Under the pieces are notes generated by a model that saw only the letters and a list, made by a program, of their open reading frames with translations, ran no database searches and was not told where the DNA came from. Positions 34,901-53,127 of a DNA stretch of 64,000 nt are shown piece after piece. The position numbers and the translations under genes were made by a program. Source of the DNA: Nocardia salmonicida NBRC 13393. GTDB taxonomy: Bacteria > Actinomycetota > Actinomycetes > Mycobacteriales > Mycobacteriaceae. Position 1 is the first letter of the stretch. Each line of letters opens with the position of its first letter. The stretch is from the NCBI RefSeq assembly GCF_001613085.1, contig NZ_BDBR01000005.1, positions 62,001 to 126,000 on the forward strand, written 5' to 3'.

Positions 34901-37900
34901 GGGGTGCCGCGGAAACCGATCCAGCGGCCGAGATCACCGGAGCGGTAGCGGCGCGCGCCGGGTTCGCCGAACGGGTCGGCGACGAAGCGGGTGGCGGTGA
35001 GGCCCGGCTTGCCGAGGTAGCCGCGCGAGAGTTGGTTGCCCGCGATGTAGAGCTCACCCGCGACGCCGAAGGGCACCGGGCGCAGCCGATCGTCGAGGAC
35101 CACCACCGACAGCCCTGGCAGTGCGCGGCCGATGAGGCTGCCGGGCAGTTCGGCGGCATCCTCACGCCGCTCTACCGCCGCATCCGCTCCCCCGACGTCC
35201 GCCCGCTCGGCCACGATCTCCGCCGTCCGTGAAGTCAGGACCTGGTGGGAGACATGGACCGTCGTCTCGGTGATGCCGTACATGTTGACGAGTTCCGGCG
35301 CGCCATGGCCGTTGCCGTACCGGTCGTACCAGCGGTTGAGCTTGCGGGGGTCGAGGGCCTCGCCGCCGAAGACCACGTAGCGCAGTGGCAGCGGTGTGGC
35401 GCCCGCGGCCTGTGCGGCGCGGTCGGCTTCGTCCAGTTGCGCGAAAGCGGTGGGGGTCTGACTCAGCACCGTCACGTGTTCGGTGGCCAGCAGCTCGCGG
35501 AATTCGATCGGCGAACGGGAGGTCAGGTGGTCGACGACGACGACCGACGAGCCGCCTGCCAGCGCGCACCACAGTTCCCAGATCGAGAAGTCGAAGGCGA
35601 AGGAGTGGAACACCGTCCACACGTCGTCCTCGTCGAAGGTGAACAGCAACTGGGTGTTGGCGAACAGCTCGAGCACATTGCGATGGGTCACGCCGACGCC
35701 CTTGGGCAGGCCGGTGGAACCCGAGGTGTAGATGACGTACGCCAGGTGATCGGGGTACAACCCGGCGCGGCGTTCGCCAGGATGCAGCGGGGCCTCGGAG
35801 TAGACGGGTTGCTCGTCGAGCAACACCACGGGCAGATTCGCGAGGGGCGTCAGCAGTTCGTGCTCCGCCGAGGTCGACAGCAGCACAGCGGGTTTCGCGT
35901 CGGCGAGGATGTAGCCGAGGCGCTGCGCCGGGTATCCGGAATCGATCGGCAGATAGCCCGCACCCGACAACAGCACCGCGAGCAACGCGACCGGCAATTC
36001 CTCGGTGCGCGGAACAGCAACGGCCACCAGGGTTTCCGGGCCCGCGCCCTGCGCGATGAGCGCACGCGCCAGCGCCGATGCCCGGCCGAGGAGATCGGCG
36101 AACGTGATAGATCGCTCCCCCGCTCTGATCGCGATCGCATCGGGTCGCTGTCGCGCCTGGGCGGTGATCAGATCGGCGAGGGTCACCTCGGGAACCGCGA
36201 TGCCGGGCGAATTGCCCTCGCGCAGCACGAGTTCACGCTCACCGGGCGCGAGCACGTCGATGTCGCCCACGGGCTTGGCCGGATCGGCCACCACCGCGGC
36301 GAGGACCCGCGTCCAGCGGTCGGCGAAGTCGGCGACGGTGCCGCGATCGAAAAGATCTGTGGCATAGACGAACGTGGCCGCCATGCCCTGCGGTGCGCCG
36401 TCGATGCCGATGTGTTCGGTGAGCTCCACCTGCAGATCGAACTTCGCCAGCGGCACCGCGAAATCGGCGGACGACACGGCGAGGCCGGGCAGGGCGAGAT
36501 CGGAACGGGCCAGGTTCTGGAAGGTCAGCATCACCTGGAACAGCGGGTGCCGTGCGGTCGAACGCACCGGCTCCAGCAGTTCGACGAGGCGCTCGAACGG
36601 CACGTCGGCATGTCCGAAGGCCGCGAGATCACGCGATCGAACCTCGGTGAGCAACTCGGCGAAGTTCGCCGCCGGATTCACCTCGGTGCGCAGGACAAGG
36701 GTGTTGACGAACATGCCGATCAGCTCGTCGAGCGCCTGCTCACCACGGCCGGCGACCGGGGTGCCGATCGCGATGTCGCGGGTGCCGCTGAGCCGGGCCA
36801 GCAGCATGGCCAGCGCGGTGTGCACGACCATGAACAGCGTGGCGTTGTGCTCGCGGGCCAGTGCGGACAGGCCGGCATGGACCGAGGCGGGCACCTGAAT
36901 GCTCAGCGAGCCGCCCGCCCGGCTCGAGACCGCCGGACGGGGGCGGTCGGTGGGCAGTTCGAGCTGTTCGGGCAGGCCGGACAGGGTCTTTCGCCAGAAG
37001 GCCAGTTGCGCGGAGAGCAGTGAACTCGGGTCGTTCTCGACGCCGAGCAGTTCGCGCTGCCACAGCGTGTAGTCGACGTACTGCACCGGCAGCGGCGGCC
37101 ACTGCGGCGCGCCGCCACCGCGTCGTTCGGCGTAGGCGGTGAGCAGATCCCTGGTCAGCGGCGCGAAGGAGAATCCGTCGGCGGCGATGTGGTGCACCAC
37201 GCACACCACGACGTGCTCGCTGTCCGAGATCGCCAGCACCCGAACCCGCACCGGCGGACCGGCCGTGACGTCGAAGCCGGTCAGCGCCGCGGCGCCGATC
37301 GCCTCGGTCAGCTCGTCCTCGGCCACCTCGACGACGTCGAACTCGGGCATCGCGGCCGGATCGCCCGCCGCCAGCACCAGCTGGTGACCTTCGCCGTCGA
37401 GCACGGCGCCGTAGCCCTCGGAACCGACGCCGCCGGATACCGGATAGACCGTGCGAAGAACTTCGTGGCGGGCGATCAGGTCGGCGATCGCGGCGCGAAG
37501 GGCGGGTAGGTCGAGGCGACCGGAGAGCCGGACCGCGACCGGGATGTTGTCCACCGCCGACGCGGGGTCGAAGCGGTTGAGGAACCACATCCGCTGCTGG
37601 GCGTAGGACAGCGGGATCAGTTCGGGGCGCGGACGCGGCGTCAACGGGAGCGCGTGCGCCGACAGTCGTTGCTGCTCGGCGCGATTGGCGAGACCGGCGA
37701 CGGTCGGCGCCTCGAAGACCGCCTGCACCGGCACCCGCACATCCAGCGCGGCACCGATGCGGGCCACCGCCTGGGCGGCGAGCAGCGAGTCGCCACCCAA
37801 TTCGAAGAAGTCGTCGTCGGCGCCGACCCGGCCCGCGCCGTCACGCAGCAACAGCGCGGCGAACACATCGGCCACTACCTGTTCGGCCGGGGTGGCGGGC

Positions 37901-39483
37901 GCGCGGAAGCCGCGCACGGTGAACACCGGCGTCGGTAGCGCGGCGCGATCGAGCTTGCCGACCGGGGTCAGCGGCACGGCGTCGAGCACCATGATCACCG
38001 ACGGAATCATGTACGCGGGCAACGTTTCCGCGAGGAACTCCGCCAGCGCTCCGGTATCGACCGTGTGGCCGACGCGGGGCAGCACATAGGCGACCAGCGC
38101 CGTCGCACCCGATGGCATCGTCTTGCCCAGCGTCACCGCGTAGTCGAGGTCGGGGTGCGCGGTGAGCGCGTTGTCGATCTCGCCCAGCTCGATCCGGAAG
38201 CCGCGCACCTTCACCTGAAAATCGGTGCGGCCGAGGTATTCCAGCGTGCCGTCGTGTTCGTAGCGGCGGACCAGATCGCCGGTGCGGTACAGCCTGCCCG
38301 GCCAGAACGGCGAGGCGACGAAACGTTCGGCGGTGAGCCCCGGCCTGCCCAGATACCCCTGCGCCAGCGCGGGGCCGGACAGGTACAACTCGCCGACCAC
38401 TCCGGCGGGTACCGGCCGCAGCCGGGCGTCGAGCACGTACAGACCCATGCCGGGCACCGCGGTGCCGATGGTGATCGGCGCGTGCGCCCGCAGCGCCACG
38501 GTGCTGGTGGCCAGGATCGTGGCCTCGGTGGGCCCGTAGCCGTTGTAGAACGCGCGCCCACCGGTCGCCCAGCGGCCGACGAGCTCAGGACCGAACCGGT
38601 CGCCCGCGACGATCACGGTCGCCAGATCCGGCAGCCCGGCCGGATCGACGGACTCGAGCGCGCCCGGGGTGATCAGCAGGTGGGTGATGCGCTCGCGGCG
38701 CAGCAGGTCCGACAGTTCGAAACCGCCGAACACCCGTGGCGGCGAGATCACCAGCGTGGCGCCGACGCCGAACGGCAGCAGCAGCTCGAGCACCGACACA
38801 TCGAAGTTCGGCGAGCAAACATGCAGCACGCGCGAATCGGGTTCCACGCCATAGTGTTCGCGCTCGGCGGCTACCAGCGTGGCCAGCCCGGCATGGGTCA
38901 CCACGACGCCCTTGGGCTTGCCGGTGGAGCCGGAGGTGTAGATGACGTAGGCGGGATGCCGTTCGTCGATCGGGCGGACCCGGTCGGCGTAGCTCACCGC
39001 GTGCGCGGGCCGTACGGCGATGCGTTCGGCGACCACCGGGTCATCGAGTTCGATCCAATACGCGGTGGTGCCGAGGCAGGCGCGATGGGCCGCGGTGGTC
39101 AGGCCGATGGTCGCGCCGGAGTCGGCCACGATGTGGGCGATCCGGTCGGCCGGGTAGGCCGGGTCGACCGGCACGTACGCGGCACCGGTCTTGGCGATGG
39201 CCCACACGGCGAGCACGGATTCGATCGATCGGGCGATCGCGATCGCGACGACATCGCCCGCGCCCATGCCACGGTCGATGAGTTCACGAGCCAAACGCGA
39301 GGATCGCTCGTCGAGCTCACGATAAGTGAGCTCGAGTTCCGCACCGGGCATCCCGGTCGGGTTGTAGCGCAGCGCGATCGAATCGGCCGCGGATTCGACG
39401 GCGGCCGTGAGTAGCTGACCGAACAACGGAACGCCGGTAGCACGTCGGCGACCGGCACGGCCCGTGCGGCGGGGGGTTTCCAC
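31975..39483 (-). CDS. NRPS, A-T-C-A-T-C plus truncated A stub (pair 2, first protein)
   Basis: About 2502 aa from GTG 39483, chosen because leader and N-terminus match the 2446-aa paralogue (GAGAGGTG then TGGAAAC). Order: A1 (P-loop near 186), T (LGGDSL, 567), C (HHIAADG, 767), A2 (1256), T (RGGNSL, 1711), C (QHIIADG, 1909; the first His is Gln but the catalytic second His remains), then a stub from about 2244 to the end. The stub keeps A1/A2-type motifs (IVYAEF, LKAGAAVVPL) but has DDVAFVGGGRALSYDEL where the ATP-binding TSGSTGxPKG should be. The A2 pocket reads DFWSVGMVH, close to the threonine code DFWNIGMVH, so Thr is likely. The A1 pocket reads DVLIIAGIL, unassigned. No TE; the next gene starts with a full A domain, so the chain must pass in trans. 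Confidence 0.95.
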   Translation of the reverse strand: METPRRTGRAGRRRATGVPLFGQLLTAAVESAADSIALRYNPTGMPGAELELTYRELDERSSRLARELIDRGMGAGDVVAIAIARSIESVLAVWAIAKTGAAYVPVDPAYPADRIAHIVADSGATIGLTTAAHRACLGTTAYWIELDDPVVAERIAVRPAHAVSYADRVRPIDERHPAYVIYTSGSTGKPKGVVVTHAGLATLVAAEREHYGVEPDSRVLHVCSPNFDVSVLELLLPFGVGATLVISPPRVFGGFELSDLLRRERITHLLITPGALESVDPAGLPDLATVIVAGDRFGPELVGRWATGGRAFYNGYGPTEATILATSTVALRAHAPITIGTAVPGMGLYVLDARLRPVPAGVVGELYLSGPALAQGYLGRPGLTAERFVASPFWPGRLYRTGDLVRRYEHDGTLEYLGRTDFQVKVRGFRIELGEIDNALTAHPDLDYAVTLGKTMPSGATALVAYVLPRVGHTVDTGALAEFLAETLPAYMIPSVIMVLDAVPLTPVGKLDRAALPTPVFTVRGFRAPATPAEQVVADVFAALLLRDGAGRVGADDDFFELGGDSLLAAQAVARIGAALDVRVPVQAVFEAPTVAGLANRAEQQRLSAHALPLTPRPRPELIPLSYAQQRMWFLNRFDPASAVDNIPVAVRLSGRLDLPALRAAIADLIARHEVLRTVYPVSGGVGSEGYGAVLDGEGHQLVLAAGDPAAMPEFDVVEVAEDELTEAIGAAALTGFDVTAGPPVRVRVLAISDSEHVVVCVVHHIAADGFSFAPLTRDLLTAYAERRGGGAPQWPPLPVQYVDYTLWQRELLGVENDPSSLLSAQLAFWRKTLSGLPEQLELPTDRPRPAVSSRAGGSLSIQVPASVHAGLSALAREHNATLFMVVHTALAMLLARLSGTRDIAIGTPVAGRGEQALDELIGMFVNTLVLRTEVNPAANFAELLTEVRSRDLAAFGHADVPFERLVELLEPVRSTARHPLFQVMLTFQNLARSDLALPGLAVSSADFAVPLAKFDLQVELTEHIGIDGAPQGMAATFVYATDLFDRGTVADFADRWTRVLAAVVADPAKPVGDIDVLAPGERELVLREGNSPGIAVPEVTLADLITAQARQRPDAIAIRAGERSITFADLLGRASALARALIAQGAGPETLVAVAVPRTEELPVALLAVLLSGAGYLPIDSGYPAQRLGYILADAKPAVLLSTSAEHELLTPLANLPVVLLDEQPVYSEAPLHPGERRAGLYPDHLAYVIYTSGSTGLPKGVGVTHRNVLELFANTQLLFTFDEDDVWTVFHSFAFDFSIWELWCALAGGSSVVVVDHLTSRSPIEFRELLATEHVTVLSQTPTAFAQLDEADRAAQAAGATPLPLRYVVFGGEALDPRKLNRWYDRYGNGHGAPELVNMYGITETTVHVSHQVLTSRTAEIVAERADVGGADAAVERREDAAELPGSLIGRALPGLSVVVLDDRLRPVPFGVAGELYIAGNQLSRGYLGKPGLTATRFVADPFGEPGARRYRSGDLGRWIGFRGTPTLEYGGRGDQQVQLRGFRIEPGEIEAALLRVPGVGQSAVIVRADEHAGDRLIAYVVAATDLVELEVAGPKSPVGARFERGGAGFADEDSGARVATALDPVQVRAAVAEFLTGYMVPDAVVVVPELPMTTNGKLDRAALPAPEFTAATTFRAPTTPIELSVAEVFASLLGVPEIGLDDNFFDRGGNSLLATRAIARIDQALSTDLVVRDLFEAPTVGSLAARVRPGSVTAPRPPLIPAQDRGVIPLSPAQQRMWLLNRIDPDSPAYNIPLVLRLRGALDTSALRYAVADVLERHEALRTRFPADDAEAVPYQEILPVSAVLPTGLALEECDDPRERVIRLLSGGFDVAERVPLRAGLFTARADDPLAEEEYVLAVVVQHIIADGASLAPLARDLVIAYRARVEGRSPAWAPLPVQYADYALWQREVLGAESDENSTAARQLEFWRHTLAGHLGTVELPHDHPRPSHASLRGADVSTTLPTDVHVGLAEIARRHNASLFMVVHAALAVLLARISGSTDIAIGTPIAGRGEPELDDLVGMFVNTLTLRTEVDPRRGFDELVSAAREVGLAAFANADLPFERVVEEVAPTGTVSHNPLFQVVLSFHNNETPVLRLPGLTIEAMDLAARPAKFDLQVNVEPRLSATGEPDEIGVVFTYATDLFDEHTVAAFARGLTEIVTAVAADPTVRVGDIDLRDARERERELTAAAYAPAPSANGAALAQELASAVEEDPDAPALDLGESEIVYAEFDARSSQLARSLIARGAGPGTGVAVRLDRGVDAAIATWAVLKAGAAVVPLMTMNARLPGSLEVKLGLTIDILDAPDGLDWYDLADPALRAELAAESPRPIGYAHRTRALRGDDVAFVGGGRALSYDELATAAEQVAERTGLNFESRTRAAGRPDSVAGVLEIVAAAIAGATLVMGADQGGADEVSHVFTEAAVAVAEPGDGTGARIVALSEMIGNAGQPHERRTVVGMDG

Positions 39484-39565
39484 AGACCAATACACCTCTC
39501 GCGTCCGGCGGCCGAGTCGGACACAGCATAGCCACACCTACATAGCCGCTGCCGACCGTCGCCGA

Positions 39566-39585
39566 GGTGTGCGCCACGACACACC
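39566..39585. promoter_or_regulatory. Inverted repeat between the two NRPS gene pairs
   Basis: GGTGTG-N8-CACACC (six-base perfect arms) lies in the 141-base gap between the 1950-aa NRPS gene and the next pair. The gap is the only sizeable one inside the NRPS locus apart from short intra-pair spacers, and downstream there is a -10-like TATGCT. It may hold a separate promoter and operator for the second pair, or a hairpin ending the first transcript. Confidence 0.4.
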
Positions 39586-39624
39586 AACTCTATCGCAACG
39601 GAATCGTAATGCCCATCGAGCCCG

Positions 39625-42600
39625 TTACGGACACATATCGACGGATCCGTGCGCACCCGCGACGACCTGGGCAATTGCCGCTGCGAACGTGGCTACCGCC
39701 ACAGTCGAGAGCATCTGCTGGTGAGTGGCCTGGACCGGGTGGTCAGCAATGATTCCGCTGACGAACGGCCGCCATCGCGAGGCGCCGTCCCCCAGCTTTT
39801 GGGGGGTCCGCACGGCGGTGAAATAGGTGAGATCGCCCTCGAATCCGGTGTGTTCGAGCTCGGTGAGCAACGCCACCGAGTGCAGCGCGCCGCGGTACAT
39901 GCCGACGAATTGCGCACGCGAGATCGGCGCGTCGCCCGCCAGCGCGTCGTGCAGCGATTCGAGCGCCTCCTCGCCCAGCTCGGTGAGCCGGTCGGGTAGC
40001 TGGTGCTCGGGGATGCCGAGTTCGACGAGCACATGCCGCAATTCGGTACCGAAATCGGCGAGTGCGGCACCGGGGAGGCTGTCGAGCATCGTCAGCGATG
40101 CCACCGTTTCACCCTCGGCCTGTAAACGGGTCGCGACAGCCTGTGCGAGCACGCCGCCGAGCGACCAGCCGAGCAGCTGATAGGGACCGTGCGGTTGGAC
40201 GCCACGGATTTCGGCAAGGTAGCGATCGACCAGTTCTTCGGCTGATGTGGGCCGGAATTCCGGATCGCTCAGCGCGGGCGACTGGATGCCGACCACGGGC
40301 AGATCGTCGGGCAGATACGGCACCAGGCTCGCGTAGGCCCATGCCAGACCGGAGACCGGGTGCACACAGATCAGCGGCGGGCGGGTGCCGCGGCGCGCGA
40401 TCGGGAGCACGACCGAGAGCGCGGCTTCGAGGTCGGCGGCGCCGGCCGGTCCGTCGCTGATTCTCGCGGCGAGACCGGCGACGGTCGGGTCGGCGAAGAA
40501 CGCCGCGACGGTGAGTTCGACGCCGGTGTGTTCGCGTAGGTGGTGCACGACGCGGGTGGCCAGCAGCGAGTTACCGCCGAGGGCGAAGAAGTCGTCGTCG
40601 AGGCCGGGGGTTCGCGCGCCGAGGACCTCGGTGAAGACGGCGGCTACGGCGATCTCGTGATCGGTCTCGGGTGCGCGATAGCGGCGCGGTTCGAGGACCG
40701 GCGCCGGGAGGGCGGCTCTGTCGAGTTTGCCGTTGGCGTTCAGCGGGAGGTGGTCGAGAACGACGAATGCGGCGGGGACCATGTAGGACGGGAGCACGTG
40801 CGCTACGGCGGCTTTGGCTTCCGTGGCGGTGAGCGAGGTTCCGGACGCGGGGACGACGTAGGCCACGAGCCGGTCGCCGAGTTGCGGATCCGTCGACGCG
40901 ATGACCGCCGCCTTGGCGATCTGCGGCGCGGCGAGCAGGGCGGCCTCGATCTCGCCGAGCTCGATGCGGAATCCGCGGATCTTCACCTGGAAGTCGGTGC
41001 GACCGCGGTAGTCGAGCTCGCCGTCAGCCGTCCAGGCGACGAGGTCACCGGTGCGGTACATGCGCGCGCCGCCGGGTCCGGCGAAGGGGTCGGCGACGAA
41101 GCGGTCGGCGGTGAGGTCGGGGCGGGCGTAGTAGCCGCGAGCGAGCTGCGCGCCCGCTAGATACAGCTCACCTGCGACACCGGGCGGGACCGGGCGGAGC
41201 CGGGCGTCGAGGATGTAGGCGCCGCTGTTCCACACCGGCCGACCGATCGGGACGGTGGCGCGATCGGCGGTGGTGACGCGGTGGTCGGTGATGGAGACCG
41301 CGGCTTCGGTGGGGCCGTACAGGTTGTGCAGTGCCGCCGAGGTCGTCGCCAGGAAACGCTGGGCGGTAGCGGCGGGCAGGGCCTCGCCGATGGCGAGTAC
41401 GCGGCGCAGTGAACGCGGGAGCGCGCCGGCGGATTCGGTGAGCAACGCGTCGAGCATCGAGGGCACCACATGCAAGGTTGTCACCGCTTGCGTGGCGAGT
41501 ACACGCAGCAGGTAGGCGGGGTCGCGGTGGCCGTCGGCGGCGGCGATCACCAGGCGACCACCACAGCTCGCGGCCGACCAGAACTCCCAGACCGAGAGGT
41601 CGAAGGTAGCGGCGGTCTTCAACAGGACCGAGTCGTCACGACCGAGGCCGAAAGCAGCTGTCTTCCAGAGCAACTGATTGACGATCGCGCCGTGCGAGAC
41701 CGCCACACCCTTCGGCTTGCCGGTCGACCCCGAGGTGAAGATGATGTAGGCCGTGTTCTCCGGACGCAGCACACCGACGCGCTCGCTCGCCACGATCGGC
41801 GCGGTCGAGACCGCGGAAGTATCGATCGTGTCGATAGCGATCACCGGCGCCGACACAGTCGCGAATCCGTCACGCGTGGTGGTCAATACGCAGGCAGGCG
41901 CCGCCGTATCGAGGACGTGAGCGACGCGGTCGGCGGGCTGGTCCGGGTCGACGGGGACGTAGGCCGCGCCGGTCTGCGTCACCGCGTACATCGCGACGAC
42001 GAGGTCGGTGGAACGCCGGATCGCCAGCGCCACGCGGTCCTCTACTCCCACGCCCCGCGTGATCAGATGTCGCGCAAGCTGATTCACCCGCGCGGCGAAA
42101 TCACGATAGGTGAGCCGCGCGCCGTCGGGATCGACGAGCGCCACACCATCGGGGTCGGCTGCCGCGCTGTCATCGAACAGCGAGGCCAGCGTCGCGGACG
42201 GGCACGAGTGGTCGGTTGCGTTCCAGTCGTGCAGAATTCGTTCCCGCTCGACATCGGAGAGCAGTTCCAGCTCGTCGACAGGACGTTCGGGCGCGGTGGC
42301 GATCGCGGTGAGAACTCGCACGAAACGGTCGGCGTAGGTCTGGGCGGTCGACGCGTCGAACAGGTCTGTGGCATAAGTGAATACGCCACTGATCCCCTGC
42401 GCGACGCCGTCACTGTCGTAGGCGTCGGCGACGATGGCGTGCAGATCGAACTGGGAGACCGCGAGGTCCACGTCGACGCCCTCGACCGCGGTCTCGCCGA
42501 GTTCGAGGCCGGTGCGGCTGAGGTTCTGGAAGGACAGGCCGACCTGGAACAGTGGATGGCGGGCCGTGGAGCGGGCGGGGTTGATCGCCTCGACGAGGCG

Positions 42601-45477
42601 CTCGAACGGGAGGTCCGCGTTCGCGAACACCTGGAGGTCGCTGTCCCGTTGGCGGGCGAGTAGTTCGGTGAACGACTCGCCGGAGGTGAGGGTGGTGCGG
42701 AAGACCAGGGTGTTGACGAACATGCCGATCAGGTCGTCGAGCGCGGCCTCACCGCGGCCGGCGACGGGAGTACCGACCGCCAGATCGTCGGTGCCCGCCA
42801 GCCTCGCCAAGGTCACCGCGAGGGCGGTGTGCACGACCATGAACAGCGTGGCACCCTGCGTGCGCGCCAAAGCCAGCAGAGCGCGATGGGTTTCGGCGTC
42901 GACCTCGATCGGAACGCGACCACCGGCGAAGGTCTGCACGGCCGGACGCGGCCGGTCGGCGGGCAGGTCGAGCTGGTCGGGCAGCCCGGCCAGCGCCGCG
43001 CGCCAGTAGGAGAGCTGAGCCGAGGCCAGCGACTGCGGATCGTCCTCGCTGCCGAGCAGGTCTCGCTGCCACAGCGAGTAATCGGCGTACTGCACCGTCA
43101 GCGGCGCCCACTCCGGCGCGTTACCGGCCGAACGCGCCGCATAGGCCAGCATGAGGTCCCTGGTCAGCGGCGCGAGCGAAGAGCCGTCACCGGCGATGTG
43201 GTGCACCACCACCGCCAGCACCGATGCGTCGGCGTCGAGCTCGAACAGCGCGACTCGCAACGGCACCTGGGCGCGCACATCGAACCCGGACGAACCGAAC
43301 TCGTGCATGGCGGCGGTGAGCTGATCGGGTGCGATCGAGCGCACCTCGAGCCGGGGCGTCGCCTCGGTCTCGGCGAGGATCTGCTGGATCGGCCCGTCGT
43401 CGGTCTCGGGGTAGATCGTGCGCAGGGTTTCGTGCCGGGCGACGAGGTCGGCCACCGCAGCGCGCAGCGCCTCGACATCGATGGCGCCGTGTAGCCGCAC
43501 CGCCATCGGGATGTTGTAGGCGACCGATCCGGGGTCGAACTGATTGAGGAACCACATCCGCTGCTGAGCCAGCGACAGCGGAATCCGCGCGGGCCGCTCC
43601 CCCGCCGCCAGTGCGGGACGAGCACCCGCACCGGCGGATTCGGCGAGTCGCCGTGCCAGCGTTTCCACCGTCGACGCCTCGAACAGCAGTCGGACCGGGA
43701 AGTCGGTGTCCAGCGCGGCGCCGAGGCGGGCGGCCACCTGGGTGGCCATCAGCGAGTTGCCGCCGAGGGTGAAGAAGTCGTCGTCGAGGCCGAGCTGGGT
43801 GTCGCCGAGGTCGAGCACCTGGGCGAAGGTGCCCGCCACGATCTGCTCCACCGGCGTAGTGGGAGCGCGGAATTCGGCGTGCTCGAGAATCGGTGCGGGG
43901 AGCGCCTTTCGGTCGAGTTTGCCGACCGGGGTGAGCGGGATGGCGTCGAGTTCCATCAGCACGGTCGGCACCATGTGCGCGGGCAGACTGCGCTCGGCGA
44001 AGGCGGTGAGGGCGGCGGTATCGACGGCAGCGCCCGGCGCGGCGTGCACATAGGACACCAGAATGGTTGCGCCGCTGTCGAGTTCGTGGCCTATCGTGGC
44101 GGCGAAGTCGAGGCTCTCGTGCGCCGAGAGCACCGCGTCGATCTCGCCGAGTTCGATCCGGAAGCCGCGGATCTTCACCTGGAAGTCGTTGCGGCCCACA
44201 TAGTCCAGCGCGCCGTCGGCCGTCCAGCGGACCAGGTCGCCGGTGCGGTAGAGGCGAGAACCGGCCGGGTCGAACGGATTCGCGACATAGCGCGAGGAGG
44301 TGAGTCCGGGGCGGGCGTGGTAGCCACGGGTCAGCTGGGCGCCGGTGATGTAGAGCTCGCCGGTGACGCCGGGCGGAACGGGACCGAGCCGGTCGTCGAG
44401 GACATATTCGGCCACGCCGTTGATCGGGCCGCCGATGGTCATCGGATCGCCCGGTTTCAGCGGCACACTGATGTTGGTGACGATGGTCGTCTCGGTGGGC
44501 CCGTACACATTGTGGAACTCGCGCAAGGTGCCGTCGGCGAGCGGTATCGCCCAGCGCCGCAGCAGATCCGGCGGCACGGATTCACCACCGACTGCCACCA
44601 CCCGGAAATCGTCGAGCCCGTCCGGATCGATCGAGGCCAGCGCGGCCGGGGTGATGAAAACGTGGCTCACCCGCTCGCGCCGCAACAGGGCGGCCAGATC
44701 GTCGCCGCCGTAGACACTCGGGTCGACGATCACCATCGTGGCGCCTGCCCCGATCGCCAGCAGCAGTTCGAGCAGCGAGGCATCGAAGGACGGTGAGGCG
44801 AAGTGCAAAGTGCGCGAGCCGGATTCGACACCGTAGTGGCGCGTCTGTTCCGCGCTGAATCCGGCGAGTCCGGCCTGGGTCACCGCGACACCCTTGGGCA
44901 GGCCGGTGGAGCCGGAGGTGTAGATGAGGTAGGCGAGGTCCTCGGCCCGCACCGGACGCAGCCGGTCGGCGGCGGTGATCGCCGCACCGGAGATGTTGTC
45001 GAAGAAGGGCTCGTCGCCGTCAGCGGGCCGACCCGGCTGGTGACCGTCGAGTGGCAGCCACCGCACCTCGCCGGGGAGGCGGTCGGCGACCGCGGCGACG
45101 GTCAAGCCGAAGACGGCACCCGAGTCGGTGACCATGTGGGCCACGCGGTCCGGCGGGTAGTTCGGGTCGACCGGGACGAAGCCCGCGCCGGTTTTGGTGA
45201 CGGCCCAGACGGCGAGCACGGACTCGACCGAGCGCGGGATTCCGATTGCCACCAGGTCGCCCGCGCCGATGCCACGGTCGATCAGCAGGCGGGCGATGCG
45301 ATTGGAGCGCTCGTCGAGTTCGGCGTAGGTGAGGCTGCCGATGGTGCGGGTGGCGTCGGCGAGGACGACCGCGAGACCGTCGGGGTTGGTCTCGACCGCG
45401 GTGGCCAGCAGCTGTGCCAACGCGGTGACGCGCGGGCGACGCGTACGTACCGGTCGGGTTCTTGCCGGTCGTGTCAT
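39625..45477 (-). CDS. NRPS, A-T-C-A-T-TE (pair 1, second protein)
   Basis: 1950 aa. Order: A1 (starting near residue 20, no preceding C), T (LGGNSL near 570), C (HHIAGDG near 757), A2 (P-loop near 1252), T (near 1637), TE with GWSLGG near 1770. The Arg-rich N-terminus [17 protein letters not shown] matches that of the giant NRPS. Pocket codes by eye are A1 DALIVVVIV and A2 DLWHLILVS; the latter resembles A3 of the giant protein (DLWTLILVS), so those two may load the same residue. With the 2446-aa partner this would release a four-residue peptide. Start ATG 45477 has AGGTGG upstream; it lies 76 bases after the partner gene. Confidence 0.95.
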   Translation of the reverse strand: MTRPARTRPVRTRRPRVTALAQLLATAVETNPDGLAVVLADATRTIGSLTYAELDERSNRIARLLIDRGIGAGDLVAIGIPRSVESVLAVWAVTKTGAGFVPVDPNYPPDRVAHMVTDSGAVFGLTVAAVADRLPGEVRWLPLDGHQPGRPADGDEPFFDNISGAAITAADRLRPVRAEDLAYLIYTSGSTGLPKGVAVTQAGLAGFSAEQTRHYGVESGSRTLHFASPSFDASLLELLLAIGAGATMVIVDPSVYGGDDLAALLRRERVSHVFITPAALASIDPDGLDDFRVVAVGGESVPPDLLRRWAIPLADGTLREFHNVYGPTETTIVTNISVPLKPGDPMTIGGPINGVAEYVLDDRLGPVPPGVTGELYITGAQLTRGYHARPGLTSSRYVANPFDPAGSRLYRTGDLVRWTADGALDYVGRNDFQVKIRGFRIELGEIDAVLSAHESLDFAATIGHELDSGATILVSYVHAAPGAAVDTAALTAFAERSLPAHMVPTVLMELDAIPLTPVGKLDRKALPAPILEHAEFRAPTTPVEQIVAGTFAQVLDLGDTQLGLDDDFFTLGGNSLMATQVAARLGAALDTDFPVRLLFEASTVETLARRLAESAGAGARPALAAGERPARIPLSLAQQRMWFLNQFDPGSVAYNIPMAVRLHGAIDVEALRAAVADLVARHETLRTIYPETDDGPIQQILAETEATPRLEVRSIAPDQLTAAMHEFGSSGFDVRAQVPLRVALFELDADASVLAVVVHHIAGDGSSLAPLTRDLMLAYAARSAGNAPEWAPLTVQYADYSLWQRDLLGSEDDPQSLASAQLSYWRAALAGLPDQLDLPADRPRPAVQTFAGGRVPIEVDAETHRALLALARTQGATLFMVVHTALAVTLARLAGTDDLAVGTPVAGRGEAALDDLIGMFVNTLVFRTTLTSGESFTELLARQRDSDLQVFANADLPFERLVEAINPARSTARHPLFQVGLSFQNLSRTGLELGETAVEGVDVDLAVSQFDLHAIVADAYDSDGVAQGISGVFTYATDLFDASTAQTYADRFVRVLTAIATAPERPVDELELLSDVERERILHDWNATDHSCPSATLASLFDDSAAADPDGVALVDPDGARLTYRDFAARVNQLARHLITRGVGVEDRVALAIRRSTDLVVAMYAVTQTGAAYVPVDPDQPADRVAHVLDTAAPACVLTTTRDGFATVSAPVIAIDTIDTSAVSTAPIVASERVGVLRPENTAYIIFTSGSTGKPKGVAVSHGAIVNQLLWKTAAFGLGRDDSVLLKTAATFDLSVWEFWSAASCGGRLVIAAADGHRDPAYLLRVLATQAVTTLHVVPSMLDALLTESAGALPRSLRRVLAIGEALPAATAQRFLATTSAALHNLYGPTEAAVSITDHRVTTADRATVPIGRPVWNSGAYILDARLRPVPPGVAGELYLAGAQLARGYYARPDLTADRFVADPFAGPGGARMYRTGDLVAWTADGELDYRGRTDFQVKIRGFRIELGEIEAALLAAPQIAKAAVIASTDPQLGDRLVAYVVPASGTSLTATEAKAAVAHVLPSYMVPAAFVVLDHLPLNANGKLDRAALPAPVLEPRRYRAPETDHEIAVAAVFTEVLGARTPGLDDDFFALGGNSLLATRVVHHLREHTGVELTVAAFFADPTVAGLAARISDGPAGAADLEAALSVVLPIARRGTRPPLICVHPVSGLAWAYASLVPYLPDDLPVVGIQSPALSDPEFRPTSAEELVDRYLAEIRGVQPHGPYQLLGWSLGGVLAQAVATRLQAEGETVASLTMLDSLPGAALADFGTELRHVLVELGIPEHQLPDRLTELGEEALESLHDALAGDAPISRAQFVGMYRGALHSVALLTELEHTGFEGDLTYFTAVRTPQKLGDGASRWRPFVSGIIADHPVQATHQQMLSTVAVATFAAAIAQVVAGAHGSVDMCP

Positions 45478-45553
45478 AGCTGTTCCACCTCACCCATCAC
45501 CGAAACTTGTTGTCTCGCACCAGCTCCCGCCTGCCAGCGTGGAGTGCCGGGGG

Positions 45554-52894
<7,341 letters not shown>

Positions 52895-52920
52895 TCGGGT
52901 TCATTCACCTCTCATCGAGC

Positions 52921-52964
52921 CTGCACGCGCGGCGATCCCGCACCGTGCAGATCGAGCCATCATA
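52921..52964 (-). promoter_or_regulatory. Promoter -10 and leader hairpin of the NRPS locus
   Basis: On the minus strand a -10 box TATGAT (52964-52959, five of six consensus bases) precedes a stem-loop in which CTGCACG (52921-52927) pairs with CGTGCAG (52944-52950). Transcription would begin near 52952, so the hairpin would form at the very 5' end of a leader of about 58 bases. The flanks TCGA/TCGA extend the symmetry. The remaining gap up to the M23 gene (to 53127) shows nothing else clear. Confidence 0.4.
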
Positions 52965-53127
52965 TAGACCGGCAACACAGCGGCCGAGTCAGCGTGCCCC
53001 CGGTACTCGGGGCCCAGAGGACTATCGGATCGGCCCGCGCACGTGTTGCCGCTTGAACAGCAAAGTGACGGGGCTCATAAGAACCACCGTCACTCGCTCT
53101 GCGGAGAAAGCTCCGCGCTCACACCGC

